Shown: positions 1-6,412 of the stretch, in pieces
How the letters are laid out: every line of letters starts with the position of its first letter
Numbering within the stretch: position 1 is the first letter of the stretch
Source: Gammaproteobacteria bacterium RIFCSPHIGHO2_12_FULL_45_12
GTDB lineage: Bacteria > Pseudomonadota > Gammaproteobacteria > DSM-16500
Reading direction: 5' to 3'
DNA: 21,983 bases
Assembly: GCA_001801665.1 (NCBI GenBank)
Contig: MGYH01000045.1
Location: forward strand, 1 to 21,983
The notes under the pieces: generated by a model
Database searches by the model: none
What the model saw: only the letters and a program-made list of their open reading frames with translations
What the model was told of the DNA's origin: nothing
Translations under genes and position numbers: made by a program

Positions 1-1
1 A

Positions 2-448
2 TATATTATGGCGGTGAATGAATTGCAGATGTTGAAACTATCAAAAGAGATGGCAGAAACCAATCAGGCAATCATGGCTGCTAAATTGGCAACCGTGACG
101 GCACAAAAAAATATTGTCGATATGTTGACACCACCGGCGCCACCGGCACCCACCATCGCAACGGCGGCAGATTATGCCAAAAATTTAGCAGGGAAAACGG
201 GGGGTGCTGCTCCAGGCAAAGACGAGGAAACCGCCCAAAATATAGCAACAGAATATACCGTGTTATCGGTAACGCGCTTACGCAATCAGTGGGGCGCCGT
301 ATTAGCCTATCAACAAAACCTATATAACGTGTCCGTTGGCGATGTACTCACACCAGATAGCTCCAAAGTGGTGTCCATTGACAGGTCAGGTGTGTTGTTG
401 TCCAAGGATGGCGTCAGGCGCAGGTTATCGATGGTGCCCGTCATTTAA
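2..448 (+). CDS. pilP: PilP-like type IV pilus biogenesis protein (probably 5'-partial)
   Basis: Likely a PilP-family protein of the type IVb pilus/conjugative pilus kind, a periplasmic partner of pilus assembly. Three parts are visible: a helical N-terminal stretch (NELQMLKLSKEM and on, about residues 4-40 from the ATG at 8); a Pro/Ala linker (PPAPPAPTIA); and a small C-terminal beta domain with SVGDVL, then VVSIDRSGVLLSKDGVRRRL. This follows the known family plan: a 'GEL..LQ.E' helix, a linker, then a 'G(D)xLPGG(W/Y)RV..I....V.L...G.R.RL' domain. Family members normally carry a signal peptide before the helix and none is present here. The frame is open back to the window edge, so the true start probably lies upstream; the ATG at 8 has no visible ribosome site. 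The other pil genes would be expected upstream, outside the window. The assignment rests on pattern only. Confidence 0.6.
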   Translation, partial: YIMAVNELQMLKLSKEMAETNQAIMAAKLATVTAQKNIVDMLTPPAPPAPTIATAADYAKNLAGKTGGAAPGKDEETAQNIATEYTVLSVTRLRNQWGAVLAYQQNLYNVSVGDVLTPDSSKVVSIDRSGVLLSKDGVRRRLSMVPVI

Positions 449-520
449 ACGGCTAAAGGGGCTAGGCTACTCGCAACGACGAAAGAATGATGCAACGTGA
501 ATGCGAATTGTCAACAGCCC

Positions 521-886
521 CTAATAATCCAGGTCAGTCATTCCAATCACTTCGTTTACGGCGTGATATACTTTTTCCATAAAAAGATTGTCGCAGCATA
601 ATAACGGACCGGAAATTAATCGCTTATTATCAATCGCACGAATTTGATCAATTAATAAATCAGAATCTTTTTTTAATTTACCAGCTGCATTTACTCGTAT
701 TCTCAGCGGTGCTGCATCCTCAGCTAATTGTGTGGTTAAGGGAATAATGAGCGTTGATGGATGGTTGATGTCTAATAATGCTTGGTTTTGAAATATAAGA
801 ACAGGTCTGGACTTGCCAGCTTCGGTGCCGTGAGAGGGATTAAGATTGGTAAGCCAAATCTCGCCGTGATTAATTTTCAGGGTCAT
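521..886 (-). CDS. MazF/PemK-type mRNA interferase toxin
   Basis: Toxin of a type II toxin-antitoxin pair; the family cleaves mRNA at short sequences. The 121-residue length fits MazF/PemK. The N-terminus has the family signature GEIWLTNLNPSHGTEAGKSR followed by PVLIFQNQ (the loop between the first strands), then LIIPLTTQ and the mid-domain DLLIDQIRAID, where the basic residue of the conserved 'QiraiD' segment is expected. I chose the ATG at 886 because the protein then begins MTLKINHGEIW, as relatives do; a GTG at 898 in the same frame is possible. The start lies 15-17 nt inside the antitoxin gene, the overlap typical of translationally coupled toxin-antitoxin operons. No truncation or broken motif is seen, so it is probably functional. 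Confidence 0.87.
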   Translation of the reverse strand: MTLKINHGEIWLTNLNPSHGTEAGKSRPVLIFQNQALLDINHPSTLIIPLTTQLAEDAAPLRIRVNAAGKLKKDSDLLIDQIRAIDNKRLISGPLLCCDNLFMEKVYHAVNEVIGMTDLDY

Positions 887-1106
887 GTTCAATATCACTA
901 AATTCTTTATTAACTAGCATACTTTCTTTACGTACTTTTAAACTGATTTTTTTTAGCCGATTTGAGCGTGCTTTTTTATTTATTTCTGCATTCATGAGCT
1001 CAATAGCAAGACGCACGTACTCAGCGCGAGCCATATTGGCGGCATGTGCATGATGGTCCATTTCGTGGAGTAGCTTGTCTGGCAGTCTAATGCTTATAGT
1101 TGTCAT
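870..1106 (-). CDS. Ribbon-helix-helix antitoxin of the MazF-type toxin
   Basis: Antitoxin, 78 residues. The N-terminus TTISIRLPDKLLHEMDHHAH is a classic ribbon-helix-helix (CopG/MetJ-like) DNA-binding strand and first helix; the ARAEYVRLAIELM segment is the second helix. The charged C-terminal tail (about residues 48-78, ending DIEHDPEN) would wrap the toxin, as in MazE/PemI-type partners. Such proteins normally repress their own operon by binding the promoter as dimers. I chose the ATG at 1106 because it gives the standard RHH N-terminus; an upstream in-frame start at 1139 would add 11 residues (MLHLRYYGTTI) unlike the family. It comes first in the operon and overlaps the toxin gene. Confidence 0.82.
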   Translation of the reverse strand: MTTISIRLPDKLLHEMDHHAHAANMARAEYVRLAIELMNAEINKKARSNRLKKISLKVRKESMLVNKEFSDIEHDPEN

Positions 1107-1147
1107 GATCGTCGTCCCGTAATATCGAAGATGTAACACAAAATGTA

Positions 1148-1153
1148 ATTATA
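1148..1153 (-). promoter_or_regulatory. Candidate -10 box for the toxin-antitoxin operon
   Basis: On the minus strand a perfect TATAAT lies 42 nt before the antitoxin ATG, inside a very AT-rich stretch (about 1141-1170). The 7-mer ATGTAAT occurs twice here, 12 nt apart (1143 and 1155), which could be repressor half-sites. The -35 box is poor (no close TTGACA at 16-18 nt), so this is a weak call. Confidence 0.35.
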
Positions 1154-1242
1154 TATGTAATACTATACTAATGACACAAAAATAACCATAAATGAGTGAC
1201 TTTTGGAAACGGGGTCACATATGGACGTTTCCGTTTTTAGCC

Positions 1243-1270
1243 TTGACAAGCTAACATCGTTAGTTATAAG
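1243..1270 (+). promoter_or_regulatory. Promoter of the TetR-family regulator gene
   Basis: A perfect -35 (TTGACA, 1243-1248) is followed after 16 bp by TATAAG (1265-1270), one base from the consensus -10. The start codon is at 1299. The operator palindromes cover the spacer and the region just after the -10, so a bound repressor would block RNA polymerase. Confidence 0.7.
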
Positions 1271-1283
1271 CTAACGATGTTAG
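1251..1283 (+). promoter_or_regulatory. Double palindromic operator, likely autoregulated by the TetR protein
   Basis: CTAACATCGTTAG (1251-1263) and CTAACGATGTTAG (1271-1283) are perfect reverse complements of each other, separated by TTATAAG. Each half is also a palindrome on its own (CTAAC-3-GTTAG). Two adjacent dyads overlapping the promoter are the layout expected of a TetR-family operator bound by two dimers. That this gene's product binds it is an inference from position. Confidence 0.75.
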
Positions 1284-1298
1284 TTTAAAGGTGAGCAT

Positions 1299-1925
1299 GT
1301 GCAAAAAAGAAATTTAACCAAACAAGCAATCTGTACAGCTGCTATTCAACTTATCGAAAGCAATGGTCTTGAAGGCTTAAGTATGCGCAAACTTGCTTCA
1401 AAGTTAAATGTTGAAGCGGCATCACTTTATAATCATATTATTAATAAATCTGAATTATTTGACAATATTCAAGAGCATTTATATTCACAAATTTCTGTCA
1501 ATTTATCGAATAAAAATTGGAAGGATCATTTAATAGAACTCGCACAAAATACTCGCCAAGGTCTTTTACAAGTACCTCAAGTAGTATTGTTATTTGCTAC
1601 TCGACCAACCATTACCTCATCTTCTCTAAAACAAGCTGAGGCTACGCTTAATATTTTAATAGAGTCAGGTTTTAAGTCGTCAGAAGTGTTATCAATTTAT
1701 AGAAATTTGCACGTATTTGTGCTTGGCCATGTGTTGGCAGAAGTAGGGCATATTCCTGGAGAGAAAGATAATAGTCATGAGCCCTTGTTTGAAAAAATTA
1801 ATATCGATAGATATCCGGTTTTGAAAAAATCAGCATCATATCAATCTAATATCGATTTTGAAAAAGGGTTCGAATTAGGCTTGCATTGCATGATGAATGG
1901 GCTAGAAGAATTATTAACGAAATGA
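1299..1925 (+). CDS. TetR-family transcriptional regulator
   Basis: 208 residues. The N-terminal 50 residues are a TetR helix-turn-helix: KQAICTAAIQLIESNGLEGL, then SMRKLASKLNVEAASLYNHI with the typical 'LA..L.V....LY.H' recognition helix, then NKSELFD. The C-terminal domain (about 60-208) resembles the class that includes TetR itself (TetR_C_1), with ATRPTITSSSLKQAEATLNI and a helix carrying FVLGHVLAEVGH. The ligand cannot be read from the sequence. The start is GTG at 1299, with AAAGGTGA just ahead of it (1287-1294). The promoter and double operator lie directly upstream, so it is probably autorepressed. Codon use is strongly AT-rich compared with pgi or dapF, which hints at transfer. No efflux pump or enzyme gene is next to it; the only same-strand neighbour is the unknown gene at 2036. 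Confidence 0.88.
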   Translation: MQKRNLTKQAICTAAIQLIESNGLEGLSMRKLASKLNVEAASLYNHIINKSELFDNIQEHLYSQISVNLSNKNWKDHLIELAQNTRQGLLQVPQVVLLFATRPTITSSSLKQAEATLNILIESGFKSSEVLSIYRNLHVFVLGHVLAEVGHIPGEKDNSHEPLFEKINIDRYPVLKKSASYQSNIDFEKGFELGLHCMMNGLEELLTK

Positions 1926-1926
1926 T

Positions 1927-1957
1927 AACGACTTTGTAAGTCTTATCGTTCTTTTTT
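1927..1957 (+). terminator. Possible weak terminator after the TetR gene
   Basis: An imperfect hairpin (ACTT-tgt-AAGT inside AACG...CGTT with a bulge) is followed by C and six T (1952-1957), starting two bases after the TGA. The stem is short and bulged, so this is tentative. Confidence 0.4.
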
Positions 1958-2035
1958 GATAATGAAAAGAGGTGATGCATTTGATTGCATTAAATACAAA
2001 ATCATTTAGTGAATAAAATTAAGAGGAGGATGGAT

Positions 2036-2560
2036 ATGTCAAGTCGATTAACCGCATTTTGGGAAAGTTTTCAAAACAAGGATTTTAGCACTGCACAGGA
2101 GAAGTTCGATGCACTTGAAAGCAATAACAAGCAAGCTGTGTTGGCAGAGTTATTTCAAAAAAGTGAATATCACCGTACGCCAGCGATGGTTTCTGTATTA
2201 CGCAGAAGATTGCATGATAATCAATCTTTTAAGGATTTTTATCAAGCCTGGTTTCCAAGTGAAGACATGTGTAACAAAGTTGAAATGGCAGGACAGGTTT
2301 ATCAACAACATTTTGAAACACCTGTGCGTGTCATCAATGCCATCAATAGCAACGATCCGAATGAAATCATTAGCGTGGGTATAACATGGGTAGCTAATAA
2401 AGAAGAAGAACAAGGACTTTGGGAATATATAAAGAATGCAACCATGGGGGAAGATAAAAACAATGAACTTCGGCACGATAGAATTGAAGAAGTTGCAGAA
2501 GGTGAATTACTCGGGATTTTCCATGTTGAAACAGATGATAATTTAGGCGCGCCATTTTGA
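2036..2560 (+). CDS. Uncharacterised 174-residue cytosolic protein
   Basis: I do not recognise a family. The ATG at 2036 sits 6 nt after a strong AAGAGGAGG (2021-2029) and gives MSSRLTAFWESFQ; an ATG at 2030 and a GTG at 2009 are in frame but badly placed. There is no signal peptide or membrane segment. The protein looks alpha-helical in the first 100 residues (FQNKDFSTAQEKFDAL, a leucine/alanine-rich helix, then SVLRRRLHDNQSFKDFYQAW), followed by a segment with predicted strands (PVRVINAINSNDPNEIISVG) and an acidic end (EGELLGIFHVETDDNLGAPF). The middle 'P.RVINA...DP.EI.SVGITW' resembles small alpha/beta enzymes of the DABB/monooxygenase shape, but that is only an impression. It follows the TetR gene by 110 nt on the same strand with an AT-rich composition, so it could be the regulator's target. 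Confidence 0.65.
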   Translation: MSSRLTAFWESFQNKDFSTAQEKFDALESNNKQAVLAELFQKSEYHRTPAMVSVLRRRLHDNQSFKDFYQAWFPSEDMCNKVEMAGQVYQQHFETPVRVINAINSNDPNEIISVGITWVANKEEEQGLWEYIKNATMGEDKNNELRHDRIEEVAEGELLGIFHVETDDNLGAPF

Positions 2561-2578
2561 AAACCTTATTTTTCAAAA
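2555..2578. terminator. Inverted repeat between convergent genes, possible bidirectional terminator
   Basis: TTTTGAAAA (2555-2563) and TTTTCAAAA (2570-2578) form a perfect 9-bp stem with a 6-base loop. The stop codons of the gene on the left and of the ATPase remnant on the right lie inside it. The stem is nearly all A/T, so termination strength is doubtful. Confidence 0.4.
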
Positions 2579-2996
2579 GCAATCCCATGGCAGCACCCAG
2601 TCAGATTCAGTGACTGGATACATTTTTTCTGCTGGTGCAACAATTAATCCTTTTTGTATATTTAGTTGAGGATAATTTTTGCGGAATGCGGTGATATTGC
2701 GTGCATCTGTCGTTGTCGATAGATCGCTTTAAAGCTGGAATCAATTCTGGCGCATACTGTACCTCATCAAAAATGACCGGCATTTTACAATTATTGAGGA
2801 AGAGATCAGGGTCACGGCGAATATTTTGTACGTCTTGTATAGGGTCGAGCAGGATGTGGGTTGCCTGTGGAAACAGGTGCGTCAGCAGGGTGCTCTTACC
2901 TACCTGTCGGGCGCCAACTAGAATGATGCAGGGGAAGTGCGCGAATAGGTGTGTTAGGTGTTTTGATAATGATCGGTGTTTGTATTGGTAGTTCAT
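2573..2996 (-). pseudogene. Remnant of an AAA_14/DUF4143-type ATPase, middle deleted
   Basis: The minus-strand frame from 2996 encodes a clear AAA_14 N-terminus: KHLTHLFAHFPCIILVGARQ, then the Walker A VGKST, the Walker B-like MPVIFDEVQYAPELIPALKR and SIDNDR. In relatives (about 400 residues, such as the intact one at 15046) this is followed by the rest of the ATPase and a DUF4143 domain. Here the reading jumps after SIDNDR (near 2715): the old frame runs on as nonsense to 2607, while the next frame reads TTDARNITAFRKNYPQLNIQ, then KGLIVAPAEKMYPVTESDW, ending TGA at 2573. That second piece looks like the extreme C-terminus of the same family. About 250-270 residues are therefore missing and the frame is shifted, leaving head and tail only. 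Confidence 0.8.
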
Positions 2997-3137
2997 TCAT
3001 ATCTCCGACTTGAATACTAATGATAGCATCATCCATTATCGAGCCAAAATCATAAAGCTGAAATCGTATATTAATATGCCCTTTTTAAAGGCGGAGACTT
3101 ATGCGGCAATCGGCTCATTAGACCATTTTGACAGGTG

Positions 3138-3980
3138 TCAGCCAGGTTCCTTGCAGGCGGTACTTGATTCTATCAGGCCGTCAAAGACCTTTGCGGCGGG
3201 CCCGGTGAGTTTGACTGGATGAGGGTTGCCTTCCCAGCTTACGAATAGCTGACCATATTGATATTCAACCGTCACGTCAGCTTGCAGCAAGCCATTGGCG
3301 ATGCCCGCAACAACGGCAGCGCACGCATTGCTGCCACAGGCGCAGGTTTCACCAGCGCCGCGTTCATAGGTGCGTAGCCGAATGTGGGTCGGCGAAACGA
3401 CTTCCATGAAGCCGACGTTCGTCCCATGTGGGAAAGCGGGGTGTATGGATAACAAGTGACCCCAGCGATCAACCGGAACCTGATCAAGGTTGGCCACGTT
3501 GACGATGACATGCGGGTTGCCGACAGCGAGGATGCTAACAGGCAAGGTTAATGGCGAGCCTGCCTCTGGCGTGATGGTTAGCGTTGTCAATGTTTCCTGT
3601 TGTATGGGTGCATTCAGCGTAACGCAAATGTGATGGTAATCGGTGAGGGTTACGGGAAAAACACCGGCCAAGGTCTCGAGATGGAAAAAACGTTGCGTGA
3701 GGAGGCCGCGTTCGTGCAGATAGCGTGCGACGCAGCGCAAGCCATTGCCGCATTGCTCTGCCCTTGAGCCGTCAGCGTTATAAATTTCGCAAAAATAGTC
3801 AGCGATATCGGAAGGCTGAATGATTAAGAGCTGGTCAAAGCCCACACCAGTATGCCGGTTTGCGAGTGCTTTAATAGGTAAGGCCTGAATATCAAGCGGT
3901 GTGCTGCATGCATTAATCACCATGAAGTCGTTTCCAAGGGCGTGCATTTTAGTGAAATGTAAAGCGTGAGGCATGTTCAT
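3138..3980 (-). CDS. dapF: Diaminopimelate epimerase
   Basis: Converts LL-diaminopimelate to meso-diaminopimelate, the precursor of lysine and the peptidoglycan cross-link residue; cytosolic and cofactor-free. The length of 280 residues is normal. The N-terminus FTKMHALGNDFMVIN matches the family. The two catalytic cysteines are visible: Cys77 in NADGSRAEQCGNGLRC and Cys215 in ERGAGETCACGSNACA, one in each half of the pseudo-symmetric fold. The usual 'ACG(S/T)GAC' has Asn218 where most members carry Gly, a mild oddity. The N-terminus could start at the ATG at 3980 or 3974; 3980 lies 6 bases after the stop of the lipoprotein gene. The order LptM-dapF is conserved in gammaproteobacteria. Confidence 0.97.
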   Translation of the reverse strand: MNMPHALHFTKMHALGNDFMVINACSTPLDIQALPIKALANRHTGVGFDQLLIIQPSDIADYFCEIYNADGSRAEQCGNGLRCVARYLHERGLLTQRFFHLETLAGVFPVTLTDYHHICVTLNAPIQQETLTTLTITPEAGSPLTLPVSILAVGNPHVIVNVANLDQVPVDRWGHLLSIHPAFPHGTNVGFMEVVSPTHIRLRTYERGAGETCACGSNACAAVVAGIANGLLQADVTVEYQYGQLFVSWEGNPHPVKLTGPAAKVFDGLIESSTACKEPG

Positions 3981-3986
3981 TTGTGG

Positions 3987-4112
3987 TTACCGGTTAACTG
4001 CTTGAGTGGGTGGAGGCGGCGTTGGTAAATAGAGCGCACCGAATTGGCCGCAAGCGGCCAGCAGGCCAGCAAGACAACACAGGCCAATCAGTGAGGTCAG
4101 TTGACGCTTCAT
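3987..4112 (-). CDS. lptM: LptM (YifL)-like small lipoprotein
   Basis: A 41-residue gene found by reading the minus strand between pgi and dapF. It begins MKRQLTSLIGLCCLAGLLAA and Cys21 follows, a standard lipoprotein signal: positive N-terminus, hydrophobic core, lipobox LLAAC. The mature part is short and proline-rich: GQFGALYLPTPPPPTQAVNR. Known LptM/YifL proteins have the same size, the pattern 'CG.kGpLylP' after the lipidated cysteine, and the same place just upstream of dapF; GQFGALYLP fits it. LptM assists maturation of the LPS-transport outer-membrane protein LptD. The ATG overlaps the pgi stop as ATGA (4109-4112), so translation is probably coupled. It is a very short gene that automated calls tend to miss. 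Confidence 0.85.
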   Translation of the reverse strand: MKRQLTSLIGLCCLAGLLAACGQFGALYLPTPPPPTQAVNR

Positions 4113-5779
4113 TGAGAGGGTTCCTGAGCGTCAAAAAAGTGTTTCATGGCGTGATGGAGCGCGTGGTTGTTTGACGGATCATCCCCTTGAAGAGAGGCTA
4201 GAATGGCGGGTAATAACTGTTTGCCAAGTTGAACACCCCACTGATCAAAGGGATTAATGTTCCAGAGCACGCTTTGGGTAAATATTTTATGTTCATATAA
4301 TGCAAGCAGCGCCCCCAGATTTTTGGGGTTCAATTGTTTGAGGAATAACAAGTTGCTTGGCTTGTTACCGGCAATGGTTTGATGGCGGGCGAGTGGTTCG
4401 GCTACGTTTAACGGGATGTGTTTGGCAGTGAGCGCATCACGCGCCTCTTCAAATGTTTTGCCGCGCATTAATGCTTGCGCCTGGCTAAGGCAACTGGCCA
4501 TGAGAATGTCCTGATGGTGATGATCGGGTGCGAAGCGGGAAAAGACAGGACGCTCAAGGGGTGATGGCGTTGCAATAATGAAATCAACAGGGATGATTTG
4601 CTGGCTTTGCAGCAAGAGTTGATGATAAGCATGCTGCCCATCGCAGCCTTCACCACCAAAAATCACCGAACCCGTTTGAGACGCAACGGGTTGCCCATTT
4701 AAGGTGACACTTTTGCCGTTGCTTTCCATGTCAGCTTGTTGCAAGTAGTCGGTCAGGTAACGCAGTCGATGTGAGTAAGGGCAAATGGCAGCCGCACTGG
4801 CATTGAAAAAATTAATATACCAGTGACTTAACAAGGCCAATAAGATGGGCATGTTGACGAGGCAGTCGGCCTCTTTGAAATGTTGATCCATTTCAAATGC
4901 GCCAGTCAAAAAATCAGTGAAATGATCGCGGCCAATCATGAGCATCAGCGGTAAGCCAATGGCAGACCACAGGGAGTAGCGGCCACCCACCCAGTCCCAA
5001 ATCGGAAAAATATGGTGAGGGGGAATGCCAAAAGCAGAAGCTCTATCAGTCGCGGCGGTAATCGCAATAAACTGGCGGGAAACGGCTTCGCGCCCGAGTT
5101 TTTCACTTAACCAGTTGGCGGCGGTGCGTGCGTTAGTCAGTGTTTCCAACGTGCAAAAAGATTTGGATGAGACAATGAACAGGGTGGTTTCCGGGTCAAT
5201 TTGGGACAGCACGTCACTGATCTGGCTTTCATCGACGGTTGAGATGAAATGAAAGTTGAGGTCGCTGATGGCAAAATCCTTGAGTGCCTGTACGGACATT
5301 TTAGGCCCAAGACAGGACCCGCCAATGCCAAGATTGATAACCGTGGTGATGGGTTTTAGCGTGGCACCGACGAAGCGTTTGCCATGCACCGCCTCGACGA
5401 ACTCAAACAGTGAGAGGCGTGTTTGCAAAATGGTGTCCGCAATATTTTCACCGTTGACGGTTAAAGGTGTTTGCTTCAAATCCCTGAGCGCCGTATGCAG
5501 TGCCGGACGCTGCTCCGTTGTATTCACTCGCTCACCCGCAAACAAACCCTGAATTTTTTCATGTATTTTCAAAGAGTTAGACAAGTCAGACAGTAATGCT
5601 AGCGTAGTTTTGTTAATGCGGTTACGGGAATAGTCGAGATGGATGCCATTCACTTTTAAGGAAAATTGCTCAACTCGTTGGGTGTCCTGATCGAACCAGT
5701 CACGCATGTGTTGTCCGGCAATCTCGTGATGATGCCGTTTTAATGCTTGCCTGACAGTGAGCGAGTCTGAATGATTCAT
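4109..5779 (-). CDS. pgi: Glucose-6-phosphate isomerase
   Basis: Interconverts glucose-6-phosphate and fructose-6-phosphate in glycolysis/gluconeogenesis; cytosolic dimer. Length 556 residues, as usual for bacterial Pgi. Visible motifs: the sugar-phosphate loop INLGIGGSCLGPKM (about 148-161), VSSKSFCTLET (203-213), the signature DWVGGRYSLWSAIG (262-275), the catalytic Glu352 in MESNGK, His383 in GQHAYHQ, and the C-terminal FDQWGVQLGK with Lys520. The last signature normally reads GVELGK; here Gln517 replaces the Glu. The catalytic residues are intact, so activity is expected. It is first in a minus-strand group pgi-lptM-dapF and diverges from the TIGR02449-zapA cluster across 94 bases. No good Shine-Dalgarno is visible before the ATG at 5779. 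Confidence 0.97.
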   Translation of the reverse strand: MNHSDSLTVRQALKRHHHEIAGQHMRDWFDQDTQRVEQFSLKVNGIHLDYSRNRINKTTLALLSDLSNSLKIHEKIQGLFAGERVNTTEQRPALHTALRDLKQTPLTVNGENIADTILQTRLSLFEFVEAVHGKRFVGATLKPITTVINLGIGGSCLGPKMSVQALKDFAISDLNFHFISTVDESQISDVLSQIDPETTLFIVSSKSFCTLETLTNARTAANWLSEKLGREAVSRQFIAITAATDRASAFGIPPHHIFPIWDWVGGRYSLWSAIGLPLMLMIGRDHFTDFLTGAFEMDQHFKEADCLVNMPILLALLSHWYINFFNASAAAICPYSHRLRYLTDYLQQADMESNGKSVTLNGQPVASQTGSVIFGGEGCDGQHAYHQLLLQSQQIIPVDFIIATPSPLERPVFSRFAPDHHHQDILMASCLSQAQALMRGKTFEEARDALTAKHIPLNVAEPLARHQTIAGNKPSNLLFLKQLNPKNLGALLALYEHKIFTQSVLWNINPFDQWGVQLGKQLLPAILASLQGDDPSNNHALHHAMKHFFDAQEPSQ

Positions 5780-5873
5780 GAGATAAGGCCATTGGGTACG
5801 CTTTATATTTAGCCATGTATATTATATGATAAGTTATCGATTTTGTATCTTATTCATAAATGTCAGGGCAATC

Positions 5874-6077
5874 ATGGACGAGTTATTGCAGCAGCTGGAA
5901 CGTCGACTAAACCATTTGCTGGGTCGTCATCAACAGTTAGAACATTCAAATCAACGCTTAAACGCGGGAAAAGAAGTGCTTACCCATGAGAAAGCACAAC
6001 TTCTTCTCAAGCAGCAAACCGTGATTTCGCAGGTTGAGCAATTGCTTGCTAAATTAAAATCCATAGAGAAAGCATGA
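5874..6077 (+). CDS. TIGR02449-type small coiled-coil protein upstream of zapA
   Basis: 67 residues, almost entirely helical with heptad-like leucines (MDELLQQLERRLNHLLGRHQ, later LLLKQQTVISQVEQLLAKLK). It matches the small conserved family TIGR02449, which sits just before zapA in many gammaproteobacteria and is likely linked to cell division, perhaps like the coiled-coil ZapB; the function is inferred from position. The ATG at 5874 has AGGG 5 nt ahead. An upstream in-frame start at 5826 would add a non-conserved MISYRFCILF leader. The stop codon overlaps the zapA start, so the two are coupled. Confidence 0.78.
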   Translation: MDELLQQLERRLNHLLGRHQQLEHSNQRLNAGKEVLTHEKAQLLLKQQTVISQVEQLLAKLKSIEKA

Positions 6078-6406
6078 TGACCAATCAATTCGTGACGGCG
6101 ACAATCGAAATTTTAGGTAAATTTTATCCGGTGAAATGTCCGGCCAGAGAAGAGGCGGCTTTACAGGAAACGGCTAAATATTTAAATAAAAAAATGTCTG
6201 AAGTGCAAGAATCAGGCAAAGTGATCAATCTGGAACGAATTGCCATTATTACGGCGTTAAATATGGCACATGAATTTTTAGAACAGGATAGGCAGAAAGG
6301 CAGCCTCACGAGTAAAATTAATCAGCATATAACAAAATTGCAGGACAAGCTGGATCAGGCACTTGAGCAGTCTTCACAAACAGAATTAATTTATTTCACG
6401 GAATAA
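6074..6406 (+). CDS. zapA: Cell division protein ZapA
   Basis: ZapA binds FtsZ and promotes bundling of its filaments at the division ring. The length of 110 residues is normal. The N-terminal globular half has TATIEILGKFYPVKCPAREE, the ZapA strand pattern ('v.v.IlGr.y...c...ee..L...a..L...m'), followed by TAKYLNKKMSEVQESG and NLERIAIITALNMAHEFL. The C-terminal half (about 70-105) is the coiled coil that makes the tetramer. The start is ATG at 6074 (a second ATG follows at 6077), overlapping the previous stop as ATGA. The next gene begins 6 nt after the stop, so the three genes form one operon. Confidence 0.93.
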   Translation: MMTNQFVTATIEILGKFYPVKCPAREEAALQETAKYLNKKMSEVQESGKVINLERIAIITALNMAHEFLEQDRQKGSLTSKINQHITKLQDKLDQALEQSSQTELIYFTE

Positions 6407-6412
6407 AGCGCA

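Noticed and set aside
457..522. AGGGGCT / AGCCCCT inverted repeat around the end of the toxin gene as a terminator
   Set aside because: The arms are 52 bases apart with no T-run; too weak to call.
2394..2588. Minus-strand frame opposite the 174-residue gene
   Set aside because: The opposite strand has a strong ribosome site and a longer coherent frame; this one is a shadow.
3010..3222. Plus-strand frame before and inside dapF
   Set aside because: Half lies antisense to dapF, no ribosome site, composition not coding-like. The 2997-3137 gap holds nothing I can name.
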